Source: Capitulum mitella
Lineage: Eukaryota > Arthropoda > Thecostraca > Pollicipedomorpha > Pollicipedidae
Assembly (NCBI GenBank): GCA_030062745.1
Contig: CP099845.1
Coordinates: 17,462,903-17,526,902, forward strand
Direction: 5' to 3'
DNA length: 64,000 nucleotides
Made by a program: the position numbers and the translations under genes. Position 1 is the first letter of the stretch. Every line of letters begins with the position of its first letter. A model generated the notes under the pieces. The model was given only the letters and a program-made list of their open reading frames with translations, did no database searches and was not told the origin of the DNA. Shown in pieces: positions 1 to 38,988 of this stretch.

Positions 1-28
1 ACCTGTCACCTCCGCTGGCCAGTCTCAG

Positions 29-100
29 CGTCGCCGGCCGCTGCGCGGAGTGCTGTACGTCTCTGGTGACGGCCTGCGCGTGGTGGACGACGAGACCAAG
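29..100 (+). CDS. numb: numb exon (PTB domain part 1)
   Basis: 24 codons, phase 0 to phase 0, between the acceptor TCTCAG and the donor GTGAGC. It encodes [15 protein letters not shown] and LRVVDDETK, an early strand region of the PTB fold. The residues before it in the same frame (PVTSAG) do not look like Numb, so the acceptor at 27-28 is preferred. Confidence 0.93.
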
Positions 101-1188
101 GTGAGCAGAGCCCACTGCGCCCCGTGCCTCACCAGCCAGGTGGACCCTGAGCCGAGACGCCCGGCCAGCTAATCACTGCCATGACTCGCCGGCAGAGATA
201 GGTAGGTCGAGAGGTGTTCGTTAAACTCTGCAGTTCGAGAGGTGCTCGTTATACTCTGCGATGTACTGACCCTGTCTGGTCAAGGTGCGATGCCAGACGC
301 GGTCATTCGACCATTGTGGGGTGGTCCGTCAACGTAGCGTGTATGTAAGAATACAACGTTCGGAGTTCTAACTCCGCATTCTAGTCTGCGGCCGCAAGCG
401 CGAAGTGTAGTCTCTTAGAAAGTTATGGTGGAATGCTTTGTCTTCGGGGCTGCAGCTGCGCAGTGTTTCACGTCTGTGCATGCAGGGACTTTGTACGATC
501 CATTTCGACACACTGGGCGGCGTCCGATACCTTGTCGCTCTGTTGGCCTCAGGTCATGTCTGGCAGAGTGATGGCTTAGCGTGTGGTCGGTACCCGCCGG
601 TCAGTGGTCTGTTGCTGGAATGCTACGTTCAGATGCACATTTGGTATGTCTCCTGATCTGGTGTCCCCTGCTGCCTTGCTGTATATGAAGAGACCGTTGC
701 TGCGGAAGTTTGCGGTTGGTTAGGAGATGGATGTTGCTTATGCGTGTGGTGAACAACTGTCCGGCCATGTCGTTGGCAGACGGGCGGAGGATGGAGACCG
801 CGCGTTGTTACGCCGTCCTGAGGTTGATGCCCATGTTTGGTTTGGCTCGGCAGGATCTAATCGTGGACCAGACGATCGAGAAGGTGTCATTCTGCGCACC
901 GGACCGCAACCACGAGCGTGGCTTCTCGTACATCTGCCGGGACGGCACCACCCGGCGCTGGATGTGCCACACCTTCCTAGCCGTCCGTGAATCGGTCAGT
1001 CGAACAGCACACAATCAACAGTGGTATCGCCAGTGGCCGCCCGCCTCTGTGTGTGCGGTAAACCCCCGCCGGCCGACAGATCGGGGCGGCCCTGCGGACT
1101 GACCCGCGCGCGCCTGATCCGGTCTCCGCCGCTGCCGTGCTGATGTTCACCGCTGTCCTGCCTGTCCTGGCCGTCGGGCCGCGGCTCT

Positions 1189-1220
<32 letters not shown>

Positions 1221-4200
1221 ACAGTGGGCGGCAGTGGCGGACCTCTCGGCCCTGAGCCCGGTCCGGGACGACTGCGTCCGCTCGGCGCCGCCACCGGCCC
1301 GCCCGGCCGTCGGCAGTGCGGTCCGCGTCGTGAGCAGGCCGTTCATCATCGTTGCGGCCGCGCTCAGTGACACGGTCGGCGGGACAGCACGGGCCCACCG
1401 ACGGCCTGAGGACGGAATGGGTACGGCCGATGGCCGGGTCTTCACGGCAGGGTCGGTTACCGTCGCCCGGCCTGTTTGGCACGTAACGACACCGGTGACG
1501 GTGCCGCGATGGTCGGCCGCCCGCTCCGTGTCCGATGTACGGACGCCGTGTGCTCTGTGTTGCCAGGTCTCACGCCGACGCTGCTGCGGCGACTTTTCCC
1601 CAGTTTAGGACAGCTCTCGTTTCTGTTCGTTTCTTCGGCTTTTCGCCCGCTGGTTTGCATCGTCACATTCCGAATTGCTCAGAACTGTTGCCCGCGTCTG
1701 ACTCTGAACTTAGACATATTGACATTTGTTTCGTACATGACGCCTTTGCAGACGTTCATTTCCTGGAAGGTAGTTAACTGCATTACCCGGTAATTTAGTT
1801 ACAACAGCGAACCCAGCAAAAGTACACTGATTTTGTTGTTATATTGTTATTGAGTTACTGCAGCAAAGGAAGACATTGTTGATTTTGCAGGCGAAAAACT
1901 GTCCAACTGCGTTTTCTCCTTGCATTTTCCCCTTTTCCCTTTCCCTAGCAACCACTAATTAGTGAGTCGTGCTGAGGCTCGGTTTCTGTTCGGACAGCCC
2001 GTTCAAATGGAATACTCCAATTTAGTCAGATTTTTAAAAATGGACATGTTTGGTACGAAAATGTAACTGGTAACGTTGTCAGATCGTAAAAAACCGCAAA
2101 CTTTAGAAAACGCATTTGGTAATCCGTCGATAGAGCGCAATACGGGGCTGTATAGGTCAGTGAGGGTAAACATTTACTGACCTGCGCTTGCTCGTGATCT
2201 TCGCAACAGCTGTAAATGGGACACGGCCGAATAGGGCACACGGGAAAACCACGGGAAATCGCTTTGAAACTCTAAATGTACAGTTTGAAGAAGGGTGGAT
2301 ATTCATTTTGCTTCTAAGACAACACCAAGTTGGAATACGCTTCGTAACGTACCATGCGCTCTGATCGAAATTGGCCTGGAACGAGTTAGTTTTATTGAAA
2401 TGGAATTCCAGCGCATTGGGTGCACTAGACAATGTCTGTGCAAGCCTTCTCGGTCATAGACCGTCCCGAAGCCGTGCTGGACGTTGTCCGGTCCAGTGTC
2501 GGCCGTGCCGTCTGTGTGTGGACAGTGGAGGCGCCCCGGGCCGTTATCGATCGGTCCGGGCTCTGAAGCCGGCCGCCGGCCAGGACCCACCTGTCCACCA
2601 TCGATAGCCCTGTGTCAGCGGCCGGCGGCGCGGCGCGCGGCTCGTATTGGTCGCGCGGAAGCCTCCGCCAGCCTGTCACCAGCCACCTAATGAATTCCCG
2701 CTCTATTTCTGTCCCACGCCTGTCAATTGTTGCGCAGAGTGGCCGCGTTCGCCGTTGCCGGTGTTTGCGGTCGGTGGGGAGCCGCTGTAACGGCCGTTCT
2801 GTCTGCATCACTGTCGTCACGGCACGATCGTGCGCAGTCTTGATGACATTGACTGGAGACTCGTGTGCACGCACGGTACTGGGACGCAGCTTGAGATGGC
2901 CCTGACTCGCATCAAACCGCCCCGTAACACTGGGACGGCCCTCGATTGGTGTCAGGCCACATCGCAGACAGAGACTGATGGCACGGGCTGCACCTGTCGG
3001 ACGGCATCGAGCCGTTTCGGCCGTCGTAAAGAGCGCACACCTGTTGTAACGCGGGCCCCGTGCGGGAAGCCGTTGTGTAGTGCGCTGTCTGTTACAACAC
3101 GTGGCCGTGTTGGGCCGAGTCGCTGCCGCTGTTTGGTGTGCGCCGTCCGCCGTCGGAGGCCGGCCGACCGACCGCTCTGTGTCTGTCTCTGGCAGGACCC
3201 TCGCCGGCCGGTCACCGTGAGTTGTTTTCCGGGACGGCGCCGACCTGCCGCCGCCGTCCTGTACCCCTCCCCCATTCCCCGCGCCGAGTGCCGGCCTCAT
3301 TTGCATGGCTCACGATACCACCGCTGCAATTGGCCCGGGATGCACCGCTGGACAGACACGGGACGCCGATGAGGCCGCGCTATTGCCGATCCCTCGGAGT
3401 CGACCGCCGCCTGCTCAGACTGGCGTGACGGGACTGCTGGACATCAGCAGGTGTCAGGCAGCTGTGATCCACCCCAGTAAAGTCATGCAACCAACAAGTG
3501 TTCGCCTTCCAAAAATTGTGGTCCTTTTGTAAATATCGCACACAAAGGTCATGGCACAGACGCATAAGCCACGACTCTCACCGATCACTTTCCCTGTTAC
3601 GGCTTGGATGTCCCATTAATTAGCCTTAGTTGCGCCATCTACCAGGACTGCTTTTCTAATGCCCCGGTTTTTGTCTGCGAATTTCTTACTTACGCTCTTT
3701 GAGCATGTCTGTAGCGTTCCTGAAGCACGTTATGGTGGCATTTAATAGCGTTAAAACTTTGGAGCATAGTGGAATCCGATCTCGGTCGCAATCTTTCATT
3801 CCTCTCCGCCGGTCCTTTGTGGTGCTTGCGGCTGATCTCAGAGGACTGCGCATAAGAATAGGTGTGCTTGACAAAGTCTGTGAGGGGACAGTCGATGACT
3901 GTACGGTCCGCGGCCAGCAGTGGAGAAAGATAGTCTGGCGAGCATCCTGTCAGAGATTCGGAGTGATTATGAGGGCTCGCAGTGTCCTGTATTGTGCCTT
4001 TAACCACTTCTGCGTGATCACTACATTTATGGCATTCATCCTACGCATCCTTTACCTTTACTGTTTACGCACCTCGCCTGTCGTTTCTCTCAGTGTGATT
4101 TATTTTCACGCACTTCTCGGCTTAAAAGCATGTTATTAGCTGGCTTTTCATCGTCGTTTTCGGCGACGGATTCGGCAGCTTTTTCGGCGGCCGGCAAAGG

Positions 4201-7200
4201 GTTTGAACCTGCTCGAGTATGAATTTTCGGCAGGAATTAGGACTTTACCCAGGATAATAGCTTGCGTTTTGGGTGGAGAAAATGGCTTATGCTTGGTCTT
4301 TGCATAAATTTAATAAGCGTTGATCGTTTATGCATGAATGTATGCATGAATGTCCCTGAACGTTATGCCACCTGTAAATGGGAGTGTTATATAACTCCTG
4401 TTAGTTCTGCCTCACTTGTTCGTATACGCGGCCCCAATTACTGGGGGTGGTTTTTCTTCTTTTGTGAAGGTTGTGTGTTTTCTGCGAAAACCATTTATTC
4501 CTTTGTTGGCACTCCAGCACTCAAGGCACTCTGCTGATATTCAGTTGGCATAGGCGGTTACGCTGCTTGCGGGCGTGTTGCTTTGTGAAGTTCAGAACGT
4601 TTTTACATTTCGGTCACTCAGTAACATGAGACACAACTACGTGCCGTTACTTTTACATTACTTATACAGAAGATAATGGAATTGTCAGTCCAGTTGCGAC
4701 CGTGTTTTGACATGTCGCACAGAAATAGTCGTAACCAAGATTTCTCATATGTGAAAAAAACTATTAACTGTTAAAAATGTTTCTTTCATTGCCTTGGTTA
4801 AAAGTCTCAAAAGGTAGCAAAAACTTTTAGCAGGTGGTTGCCACGGCGACACGGCAACCTATATTCATACTTGCTCCCCTCTCTGAAGCAGAGGCGTAGG
4901 AACACCCAGAAAAGTGCGTTGGGGGAACCAACCAAAAGGTGGGAGCCATGACCCCCTTGCCTCCTCCCAGTTCCTACTCACATTCTCTGAAGGTACTGCA
5001 TTTCACTGGAAATAATGCATTGGGTGAACGCCGCTAATTGTTTTGGCTGAATGAAAGTGAGAAATTCTAGGCATGCTGCAAATACAATGCATGTCTGCTG
5101 CTGACTTTTGCCATCATCTTTCAGACGGTGTCAGCTGCCTTTGGCCAAATCGGAAGTGAAGTTGCAACTGAATTATATGACATCACAACAAGCGGAACTG
5201 CTTTTCTCTTCCTCGCCCCATCTTCCGAATCTTTTTTTTCGTGGCTATTTCTTTTTACGGGTGGTAACCGTTGTGCCGGGTCAGTGGCTGAAATCGGTGC
5301 CGCCAGCCGCCGGAGACGCAGTTGACCCTCCCCCTCCTCTGGGGCTCGTTTGAGCCACATGCCGACCGTTTCCCAGGCCGTTAGCCGAGGAGCGGGCAGG
5401 AGCGGCTCGTCCCTTGACGCGCGGTGACCGTGTGCCGTGCTGCCGTCAGGGCGACCGTCTGAGCCACGCCGTGGGCTGCGCCTTCGCCGCCTGTCTGGAG
5501 CGCAAGCAGAAGCGAGACAAGGAGTGTGCGGTGACCATGACCGTGGACGCGGCCACCTCGGCGTTCACCCGGTTCGGCAGCTTCAGACAGGGCACCATCA
5601 CAGAGCGGCTGACCGACCCGCAGGAGTGCAAGCCGGCAGGTGAGTCGGCGTTTTGCCGTTTGCACTTGCCGACTCAGGCAGTCGCAGTGGTGTGACTGGG
5701 TGCCCGCTGGTCACATTACCGTGTCTTCTGGACCTTGTACCGCTGCCAGTCTTTATCCATCGTAACAGCGGTGGATAAAAGGTGGCAGACCGGTGGTCAG
5801 TGTCAGACGCAGTTTGCCCGTTTGTGATCCGCAGGTGTCGCCGGGCGTGTGCTCTACCTTCCTTGACATCTCCTCTGTAAGGTATGCTTTTCAGGCCGAC
5901 GTGGCCTGTGACCTGGCCGGTGATGCGTCCCTGGATTTGCCTCGTAACCTGAGCCTTCTTGTGACATGTTTCCGTATCCCAGAAGAACCAGCGCACCTGT
6001 GGCCCGTTCCCACGGCTCGCAGCCTGTGACGTTACGCGTGGTGTAAGGCGAGCTGTGACCGTGACCTGGCGGTGACCTCTCCGTCCGCAGAGCCGGTGCC
6101 CGTGAAGCCGGTCAGTAATCCGTTCGCAGTGGAGCGGCCGCACGCGCCGCTGGGCATGTTCGAGCGACAGGGCAGCTTCCGCGTGCAGGGCCGCCTATCA
6201 GAGGCGTCTCCGTTCAAACGTCAGTACTCTCTGCGACTGAACGAGCTGCCGTCTACCCTGGAGCGTCAGGGCCGACTGCCCGGACTAGAGGGACCCAGAG
6301 GTGAGCTGTTGCGCGGACTGGAGGGACCTAGAGGTAAACTGCTGCGCGGACTTGAGGGACCCAGAGGTTAACTGCTGCCCGGACTGCTATGAGAGACTGG
6401 ATTTCCTATCAGGAATAAGCCCTGAGCCCGCTGTGAGCGGCTGGTCGGCGGCCGAAGCCAGTCCTAAATTGAGCCCGGCTCCCCCGGTTCTGGGAACAGC
6501 TGCAGTGAAATCCCTGGATCTGATGGCTGGGACCCAGACGCCCCATAAATTGACGGCCATGGTGGGGAATCTGGATGGCGACCCTGAGCGGCAGGCGGAA
6601 ATGGGTTCCGTCACCTTCGTAATCCGGTGTCTGACTGTGGTCAAAGCTAGTACGACAGTTCTAGTATGCCCCACGATTTGATGACGGCTGTTCCAGCTCG
6701 CCGGACCGGGGCCGTGTGCCGGAAGGCAGTTCAGATGGCTGTGCCAGCTCGCGGGCCGGGCGGTGTGCCGGAAGGCAGTTCAGATGGCTGTGCCAGCCCG
6801 CTGGGCCGGGGCGGTGTGCCGGGCCTCGGTGACGCTGGCTGCCTGCTGTTGCAGTTGCGCCCATTCCTGAGGGGCAGGCTATTGACGAGCGGGAGGAGGA
6901 TACGGACAACGTGACGCTGCTCTGCCGCGAGCTCTCCTCTGGACTGGACCTCCTCTCCGACAGCCAGCAGGTCAGACATTCACAGCCACCGCACTGTTGC
7001 CAACTGTAAACCGCACTCTCCAGCAGACTAGTTATGCAGAGACAGGGACGGATCCAGGGATTTGTCAGGAGGGCTATTTTTAGGGGCGCCAAAACGGTAT
7101 TATGGGGGCGCCAGCATCGCGGCACAAGGGCGCCAAACGCGGTGGTAATAATGCACAAATGCAAAGTGTTCAGTTGCATGTAACTGGTGGCGTCAAAGTG

Positions 7201-9649
7201 ACTCACGAATGCATTTTGACTCGTACGCGCTTGAACACGGGATGCCGGTCCCTATTTAACAAAAGAACGCCCATGTCCTGCTCAAAGACTGCACGTCTCA
7301 TGTGGAGTGTTTAACAACAGAGCGCCTTCGTATCAACGGACAAAATTCGTCCGTGAAAAATTGGGTCAAGCACCAATCAGAACCTAGGTTCTGTCCCTGT
7401 GTTTCACAAAGGAGCTCCTCGCACAAAAGGGCTCCTCTTACTAAAGCGTTGGTGTGTTCGATGTTACTAGGACCTTATTTTGAGGAATTAGTTGTGATAG
7501 CCCTTCACGTGGTTGCGTGTGGCTTAGAGGCGCCTTTTGAATGACAGGGCGCCCATACTTTATCACGTGGGTGCCTGTTCGGTGTCAAGGCGCACCTTTT
7601 AAACAGCAGGTCGTCAGTATCCCATCGTAGGGCGCCCCCATGGTGTAACACGGACGCCTTTTGAACGGCAGGGTTGGATATACATTCTAGTCCATAGATA
7701 CCTTTTCATGGTCACCAGGGTAACAGATCATCCATGTGCTGTAACGTGGGCGCCTCCTCGATGTTAGCTGGGCGCCCTTTTGAGGGTGTTCCATCACAGA
7801 GACGTTTCCTTTGTGTCACAGGGACGCCGTTTCAACGCCGGGCGCCCATACATGATCACAAGGGGCCGCTGTGCCACGTAACGTCCACGCTGCGTCCCGT
7901 CTGTTCCACATAACTCTGTGTTAGCGACATGTTTCAAGAGCTGGGCGCAGAAGAGGCATATAAGGGCGCCGTTGTTCTATTACAGGAGTTCACGATGTCA
8001 CATGTGCGCTCTTTAACGATAGGGCATTTTTGTGTTCACGGGCAACATTCGTCTGTAAATGACTTCTGTGCTCTTCTCTGGCTTCCGCGAAAGGGGAACC
8101 GAAGTACCAAGATGGGGCGCCCGTTTGCCTCCCCCTCCCCGGATCCGCGCCTGTCCGGAAACGTAATGTGCCAGTAACGTCTTGTGTCCAACTGGTACTT
8201 ACAGCGTGCTCTGCAGGCGATGCGTAAGGCATGCTGCAGAATGTCTTGCTGGTCTCTCGGCATCCCTCCTGCCATTGTTTGGCCAGTTGGCTTGTTGGGG
8301 CTCGCTCCAGCCGCATATGTCCTGTCGGACTCCCTTTCCGCTTCATGTGTCTTGTTGGTCTTGTGATGCCCTCTCCTGGCCTCTCCTGTGCTGGTGGTCT
8401 CGTGGTGTCAGCCCCCATCACCGCCGTGTGGTGTTGGTCTCATGGTGTCTGCCCCGATCCTCCTCTGGACTGTTGGTCTCATGGTGTCTGTCCCGGTCTT
8501 CCTCTGGACTGTTGGTCTCATGGTGTCTGCCCCGGTCGTCCTCTAGACTGTTGGTCTCACGGTGTCTGCCCCGGTCCTCCTCTGGACTGTTGGTCTCATG
8601 GTGTCTGCCCCGGTCCTCCTCTGGACTGTTGGTCTCACGGTGTCTGCCCCGGTCCTCCTCTGGACTGTTGGTCTCATGGTGTCTGCCCCGGTCCTCTGGA
8701 CAGTTGGTCTCATGGTGTCCGCCCCGGTCCTCCTCTGGACTGTTGGTCTCATGGTGTCTGCCCCGGTCCTCCTCTGGACTGTTGGTCTCATGGTGTCTGC
8801 CCCGGTCCTCCTCTGGACTGTTGGTCTCATGGCGTCTGCCCCGGTCCTCCTCTGGACTGTTGGTCTCATGGTGTCTGCCCCGGTCCTCCTCTGGACTGTT
8901 GGTCTCATGGTGTCTGCCCCGGTCCTCCTCTGGACTGTTGGTCTCATGGTGTCTGCCCCGGTCCTCCTCTGGACTGTTGGTCTCATGGCGTCTGCCCCGG
9001 TCCTCCTCTGGACTGTTGGTCTCATGGTGTCTGCCCCGGTCCTCCTCTGGACTGTTGGTCTCATGGTGTCTGCCCCGGTCCTCCTCTGGACTATTGGGCT
9101 CGCGATGTCCGTCGCAACCTTGCTCTGGGCTGTTGGGCTGGTGTCGGCCCCGGACTGTCCCTGGACGATGGATCGTTTGTCGTACTGTCCGTGGTCGGTG
9201 GGCTGGCTGCGGAACTGTCCTCTTGGCCGGTGGGCCGTGTGTGGCACTGTCCCTGGCTGGTGGGTTGACCGTAGAACTGTCCCTGACCGTTGGGCGGGCT
9301 GTCGGACTGCCCATGGCCGGTGGGCCATGTGTCGGACTGTCCCTGGCCGGTGAGCAGGCGCTGACTGATGCCTGCCCGCCGCCTGCAGTCAAAGCCGGCC
9401 GACGTGTCCGGCGGACCCAGCCAGCCAGACGAGTGGCTCTCGTCGCTGACGAACGGCAGCGCGGCGTCGGAGCGGCCGGCCGCCTCGGCCGGCTGGCAGC
9501 CGCCGACGACGTCCGCCTCTGCCGGCTGGAGCAGCGATCCGTTCGACTCGGAGTGGGCGCAGATCGCCGAGCGGAACAATCAGGCCAACAGGGCCACCAA
9601 CCCGTTCATCGGCGCCGCGCCCGTCAAGACGTTCGAGGTGCACATGTAG
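29..9649 (+). CDS. numb: Numb, endocytic adaptor and Notch inhibitor (3' part, six exons, 5' end outside window)
   Basis: Numb is a membrane-associated adaptor that antagonises Notch in asymmetric division by linking cargo to AP-2 and EH-domain proteins. Exons by eye: 29-100, 854-994, 5450-5639, 6091-6300, 6855-6970, 9389-9649. All boundaries are GT-AG and the phases agree, giving 329 visible residues plus a stop. The first three exons encode most of the PTB domain, including [28 protein letters not shown] and [15 protein letters not shown]. Exon 4 carries the Numb-family signatures [20 protein letters not shown] and [18 protein letters not shown]. The last exon has a DPF (AP-2 binding) and an NPF (EH binding) motif and ends in KTFEVHM. 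The N-terminal PTB residues lie upstream of the window. The C-terminal half looks shorter than in Drosophila Numb. Family assignment is very secure; Numb versus Numb-like cannot arise in non-vertebrates. Confidence 0.96.
101..853 (+). other. numb: numb intron
   Basis: No gene seen. A degenerate 28-bp direct duplication lies at about 205-260 (core GAGAGGTG, then CGTTA, then ACTCTGC). The rest appears unique. Confidence 0.7.
854..994 (+). CDS. numb: numb exon (PTB domain core)
   Basis: 47 codons after GGCAG and before GTCAGT. It encodes the most conserved stretch of the family, [17 protein letters not shown] followed by [19 protein letters not shown] and MCHTFLA. Phase 0 at both ends. Confidence 0.96.
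995..5449 (+). other. numb: numb intron, 4.5 kb
   Basis: No coding or RNA gene recognised. 1000-1500 is CpG- and GC-rich with a GGCTCC hexamer run at about 1185-1220; 2430-3450 is also GC-rich. The remainder is AT-richer without recognisable repeats. Confidence 0.65.
1185..1222 (+). repeat. GGCTCC hexanucleotide microsatellite
   Basis: Six near-perfect GGCTCC/CGGCTC units inside the numb intron. The run gives short shadow reading frames of alternating Arg-Leu or Glu-Pro. Confidence 0.8.
5450..5639 (+). CDS. numb: numb exon (end of PTB domain)
   Basis: Starts after CCGTCAG and ends before GTGAGT in phase 1. It encodes [20 protein letters not shown], the C-terminal helix of the PTB domain, followed by a variable Thr/Ala-rich stretch and [15 protein letters not shown], also typical of Numb. 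Confidence 0.95.
6091..6300 (+). CDS. numb: numb exon with ERQGSFR and FKRQ motifs and duplicated donor
   Basis: Acceptor CCGCAG; nearest donor GTGAGC at 6301; phase 1 out. It encodes [20 protein letters not shown] and [20 protein letters not shown], the conserved post-PTB block containing candidate aPKC-type phosphosites. The exon end sits inside a 33-bp tandem repeat, so longer in-frame versions ending at 6333 or 6366 are possible. Confidence 0.93.
6282..6380 (+). repeat. 33-bp in-frame tandem repeat carrying three candidate splice donors
   Basis: Three units at 6282-6314, 6315-6347 and 6348-6380. Each has the pattern GGACTxGAGGGACC, then AGAG and a GT. The donors are GTGAGC (6301), GTAAAC (6334) and GTTAAC (6367). 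The period is 11 codons, so use of donor 2 or 3 adds 11 or 22 residues (pattern [11 protein letters not shown]) with no frame change. The frame only stops (TAA) beyond donor 3. Confidence 0.85.
6684..6822 (+). repeat. About 50-bp tandem repeat, three copies, in numb intron
   Basis: The core GGCTGTGCCAGC followed by GGGCCGG, GGTGTGCCGG and AAGGCAGTTCAGAT is repeated three times with small changes, just upstream of the exon at 6855. Confidence 0.7.
6855..6970 (+). CDS. numb: numb exon (acidic linker)
   Basis: Acceptor CTGTTGCAG, donor GTCAGA; enters in phase 1 and leaves in phase 0. It encodes [18 protein letters not shown] followed by [18 protein letters not shown], matching the short helix-like segment between the ERQGSFR block and the C-terminal tail in Numb proteins. 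Confidence 0.88.
7070..7985 (+). repeat. Degenerate GGGCGCC-containing repeats in numb intron
   Basis: The motif GGGCGCC or AGGCGCC followed by a short AT-richer spacer recurs many times across about 900 bp. It looks like an old, diverged short-period satellite. Unit boundaries could not be fixed by eye. Confidence 0.45.
8433..9092 (+). repeat. 39-bp minisatellite, 17 copies, in last numb intron
   Basis: The unit starts GTTGGTCTCATGGTGTCTGC and continues CCCGGTCCTCCTCTGGACT. There are 17 units in 660 bp; one lacks 3 bp (near 8690), and a few have TCACGG or GGCG variants. The period is a multiple of three and no unit has a stop in several frames, which creates long artificial ORFs on both strands. 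Confidence 0.95.
9153..9360 (+). repeat. 30-bp degenerate tandem repeat next to the last numb acceptor
   Basis: About seven diverged units of the pattern GGACTGTCCCTGGCCGGTGG plus GC-rich filler. It directly follows the 39-bp array and ends 28 bp before the last numb exon. Confidence 0.7.
9389..9649 (+). CDS. numb: numb last coding exon (DPF and NPF motifs, stop TAG)
   Basis: 86 codons plus TAG, after the acceptor GCCTGCAG. It contains [17 protein letters not shown] and [22 protein letters not shown] binds the alpha-adaptin ear and NPF binds EH domains of Eps15-type proteins. The terminal FEV-hydrophobic pattern is shared by Numb proteins. Confidence 0.95.
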   Translation, partial: SKPADVSGGPSQPDEWLSSLTNGSAASERPAASAGWQPPTTSASAGWSSDPFDSEWAQIAERNNQANRATNPFIGAAPVKTFEVHM

Positions 9650-11393
9650 GGCCGGCGGCGACACGCCTTCAAGTGCCATCGGCAGTGGCGGTGCAGAGCT
9701 ATGCGAGGCCGGCTGGCGAGCGGCGCGCGGCTTGGGGGACCAGCCTGCGGCAGCGACGACTCCGCGGTGTCTTAGGTTTAATTTAACGATTCCGCTCGTC
9801 TTCGCGTCCGATCAAGGGAACATATCGATTTTATGTCACAAGTACGGCCGTAGACATGTGATAGGTCGCCCTTGCGGGGATCGGACATCACTTTTATATG
9901 CCTTTTCTCTTGTGCCGCCTTGTGAACTAACAAACCTACATTGACTAAGTCTCATTTTAACATTCCAGAATACCTTAAGACGATTGATTTGTTGATTGTG
10001 TACGTTTTCGTTGGAATGGGCGACTGTTGTGCCGGGATGGTGTGCTGCGCCGTCTAACCTGGTTCGCTCGCTGCGGCGGCAGTCGGGCGGCGCGTGTCGT
10101 ATCGGACCAACATGGCGTCGGGGAGCGGGCTCCGACAGGCGAATCCTCGCTCTGAACGCTTCCTGGCCCGGGCTGCACGGCGGTGTTGCAGCTGTTGCGC
10201 GCCTGGCTACATTCCCCAGGCGGCCGGACCGTGGTCGCCTGAAGCCGCCAGTCAGCTCAGCCCGCGGGCTTGCTGCAGCTACAGGAGCCGCACCGTGGCG
10301 CCACCAGCGATGTGGCTCGGAACTTCGTTACTGCGGAGGGCGGCGGGTGGCTGCGTTGTTGCAGAACCTCCGGCACCTATGCGACGTCGACGGTTGGCGT
10401 CCGGCTGTATCACTCAAATGCAAATGATGCGTTATTCAAGTGGCAGCTAGGCGTAGGAAGCAACGAATAAAGTACCGCTATTTTACGTATTGTTTCCCTT
10501 CGAGTATTTTGCATCGGGTTTCAGCGTGGGCTGTTTGGACCATAATCGCCCCACCAACATGTACGCTGCCTTTCTGCGTCCATTGAGACAAAGTTGCTTT
10601 CTTGTTACATCGTTGCGGGTAATGAAAAAAAGGAGGGAATCTTCCACACTTTCCGCGAGTTCAAATGCAAAATCGTCTCAATAAATAAACAAAAAAAGAC
10701 CGGTTCAAAAAACCGTGTGACCTAAACATGTTCGGGATAACATGGCACGATCAAACAGGTACGGTCGGCCACCACACTGGTTTTGTAAGACCTGCTATGT
10801 CAAAACGGATCGCAGCAACAACAAAACCGTGCTGGAACCAGCATAAACCCATATATTGATCACAGAGTACGTAACCACCCAACAACGTGCAAAAATAAGT
10901 TCGTCGTGTGCACATATGCAAAGGCCGCAACCATACGCACGGTCGCAAGGCACGATCCAAAACACAAGCCTCGCAACAAAATGGTCTCCAGTCTATCTAT
11001 GGAGGTTACTGCGGATCCCACAACATCGCACGGGTAGTACACATGTACGATCACGTTCCAAGCGCAACAAGGCGCAGCCAGAACCCATCTAGAGACGTTT
11101 TCTTCCGATCGAACGCGCGCAAGGGGTTGGGGCGTTCAATTCAAGTGTCCTCGACCGGCCCAGAAATCAACAGCACAACCGTTGCAAACAATGGCCCAAA
11201 GAAGGCTGTCAGCGTCTCGTACCAGTGCCTTTTATGCCGCTCTAGCGCATTACGGCGACCAGCAGCGATCGGCCGGTATAGCCTGGTACAAATCGTCGAA
11301 GTCAACGGCGCCGCTCAGCGAATAGGCAGCCAATATCTCTGATCTGAACCGGCTGCCGTGCGACTGTCGGCCACGGTTTCGGCCGCCGTCCGC
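9650..11393. other. Convergent 3' intergenic region between numb and NBAS
   Basis: Holds the probable numb 3' UTR to about 10.5 kb. No protein gene is recognisable. No clear - strand AATAAA for NBAS was seen here, so its 3' end is not defined. Confidence 0.6.
10466..10471 (+). terminator. numb: Candidate numb poly(A) signal AATAAA
   Basis: First AATAAA on the + strand after the numb stop, giving a 3' UTR of about 0.8 kb. A second AATAAA lies at 10680-10685 in an A-rich stretch. Confidence 0.5.
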
Positions 11394-38776
<27,383 letters not shown>

Positions 38777-38988
38777 CACCAAGAGGTATGCTCTGGGCAA
38801 GAAGGGCACCTGTAGTGATTATGTCTATGTCAGTATCAAGATGTTGTTCATGGAAAATGAATACAAGTGCAAATCAATAAATGTACTGGCATTCTGGATG
38901 ACTGCACCTTATGCCTGCCAAAAAAGTGATGTGCAAGGCAGGCACATGGTATAAGTCCAGCACAACACACCAGTGCTTGGCACCAGAC

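Noticed and set aside
977..1445. Glu-Pro / Arg-Ser repeat ORFs near 1.2 kb
   Set aside because: Produced by the GGCTCC hexamer run in a numb intron.
8182..9786. 534-residue + strand ORF and matching long minus-strand ORFs
   Set aside because: They are made by the 39-bp minisatellite, whose period is a multiple of three. The real numb exon at 9389 is in another frame.
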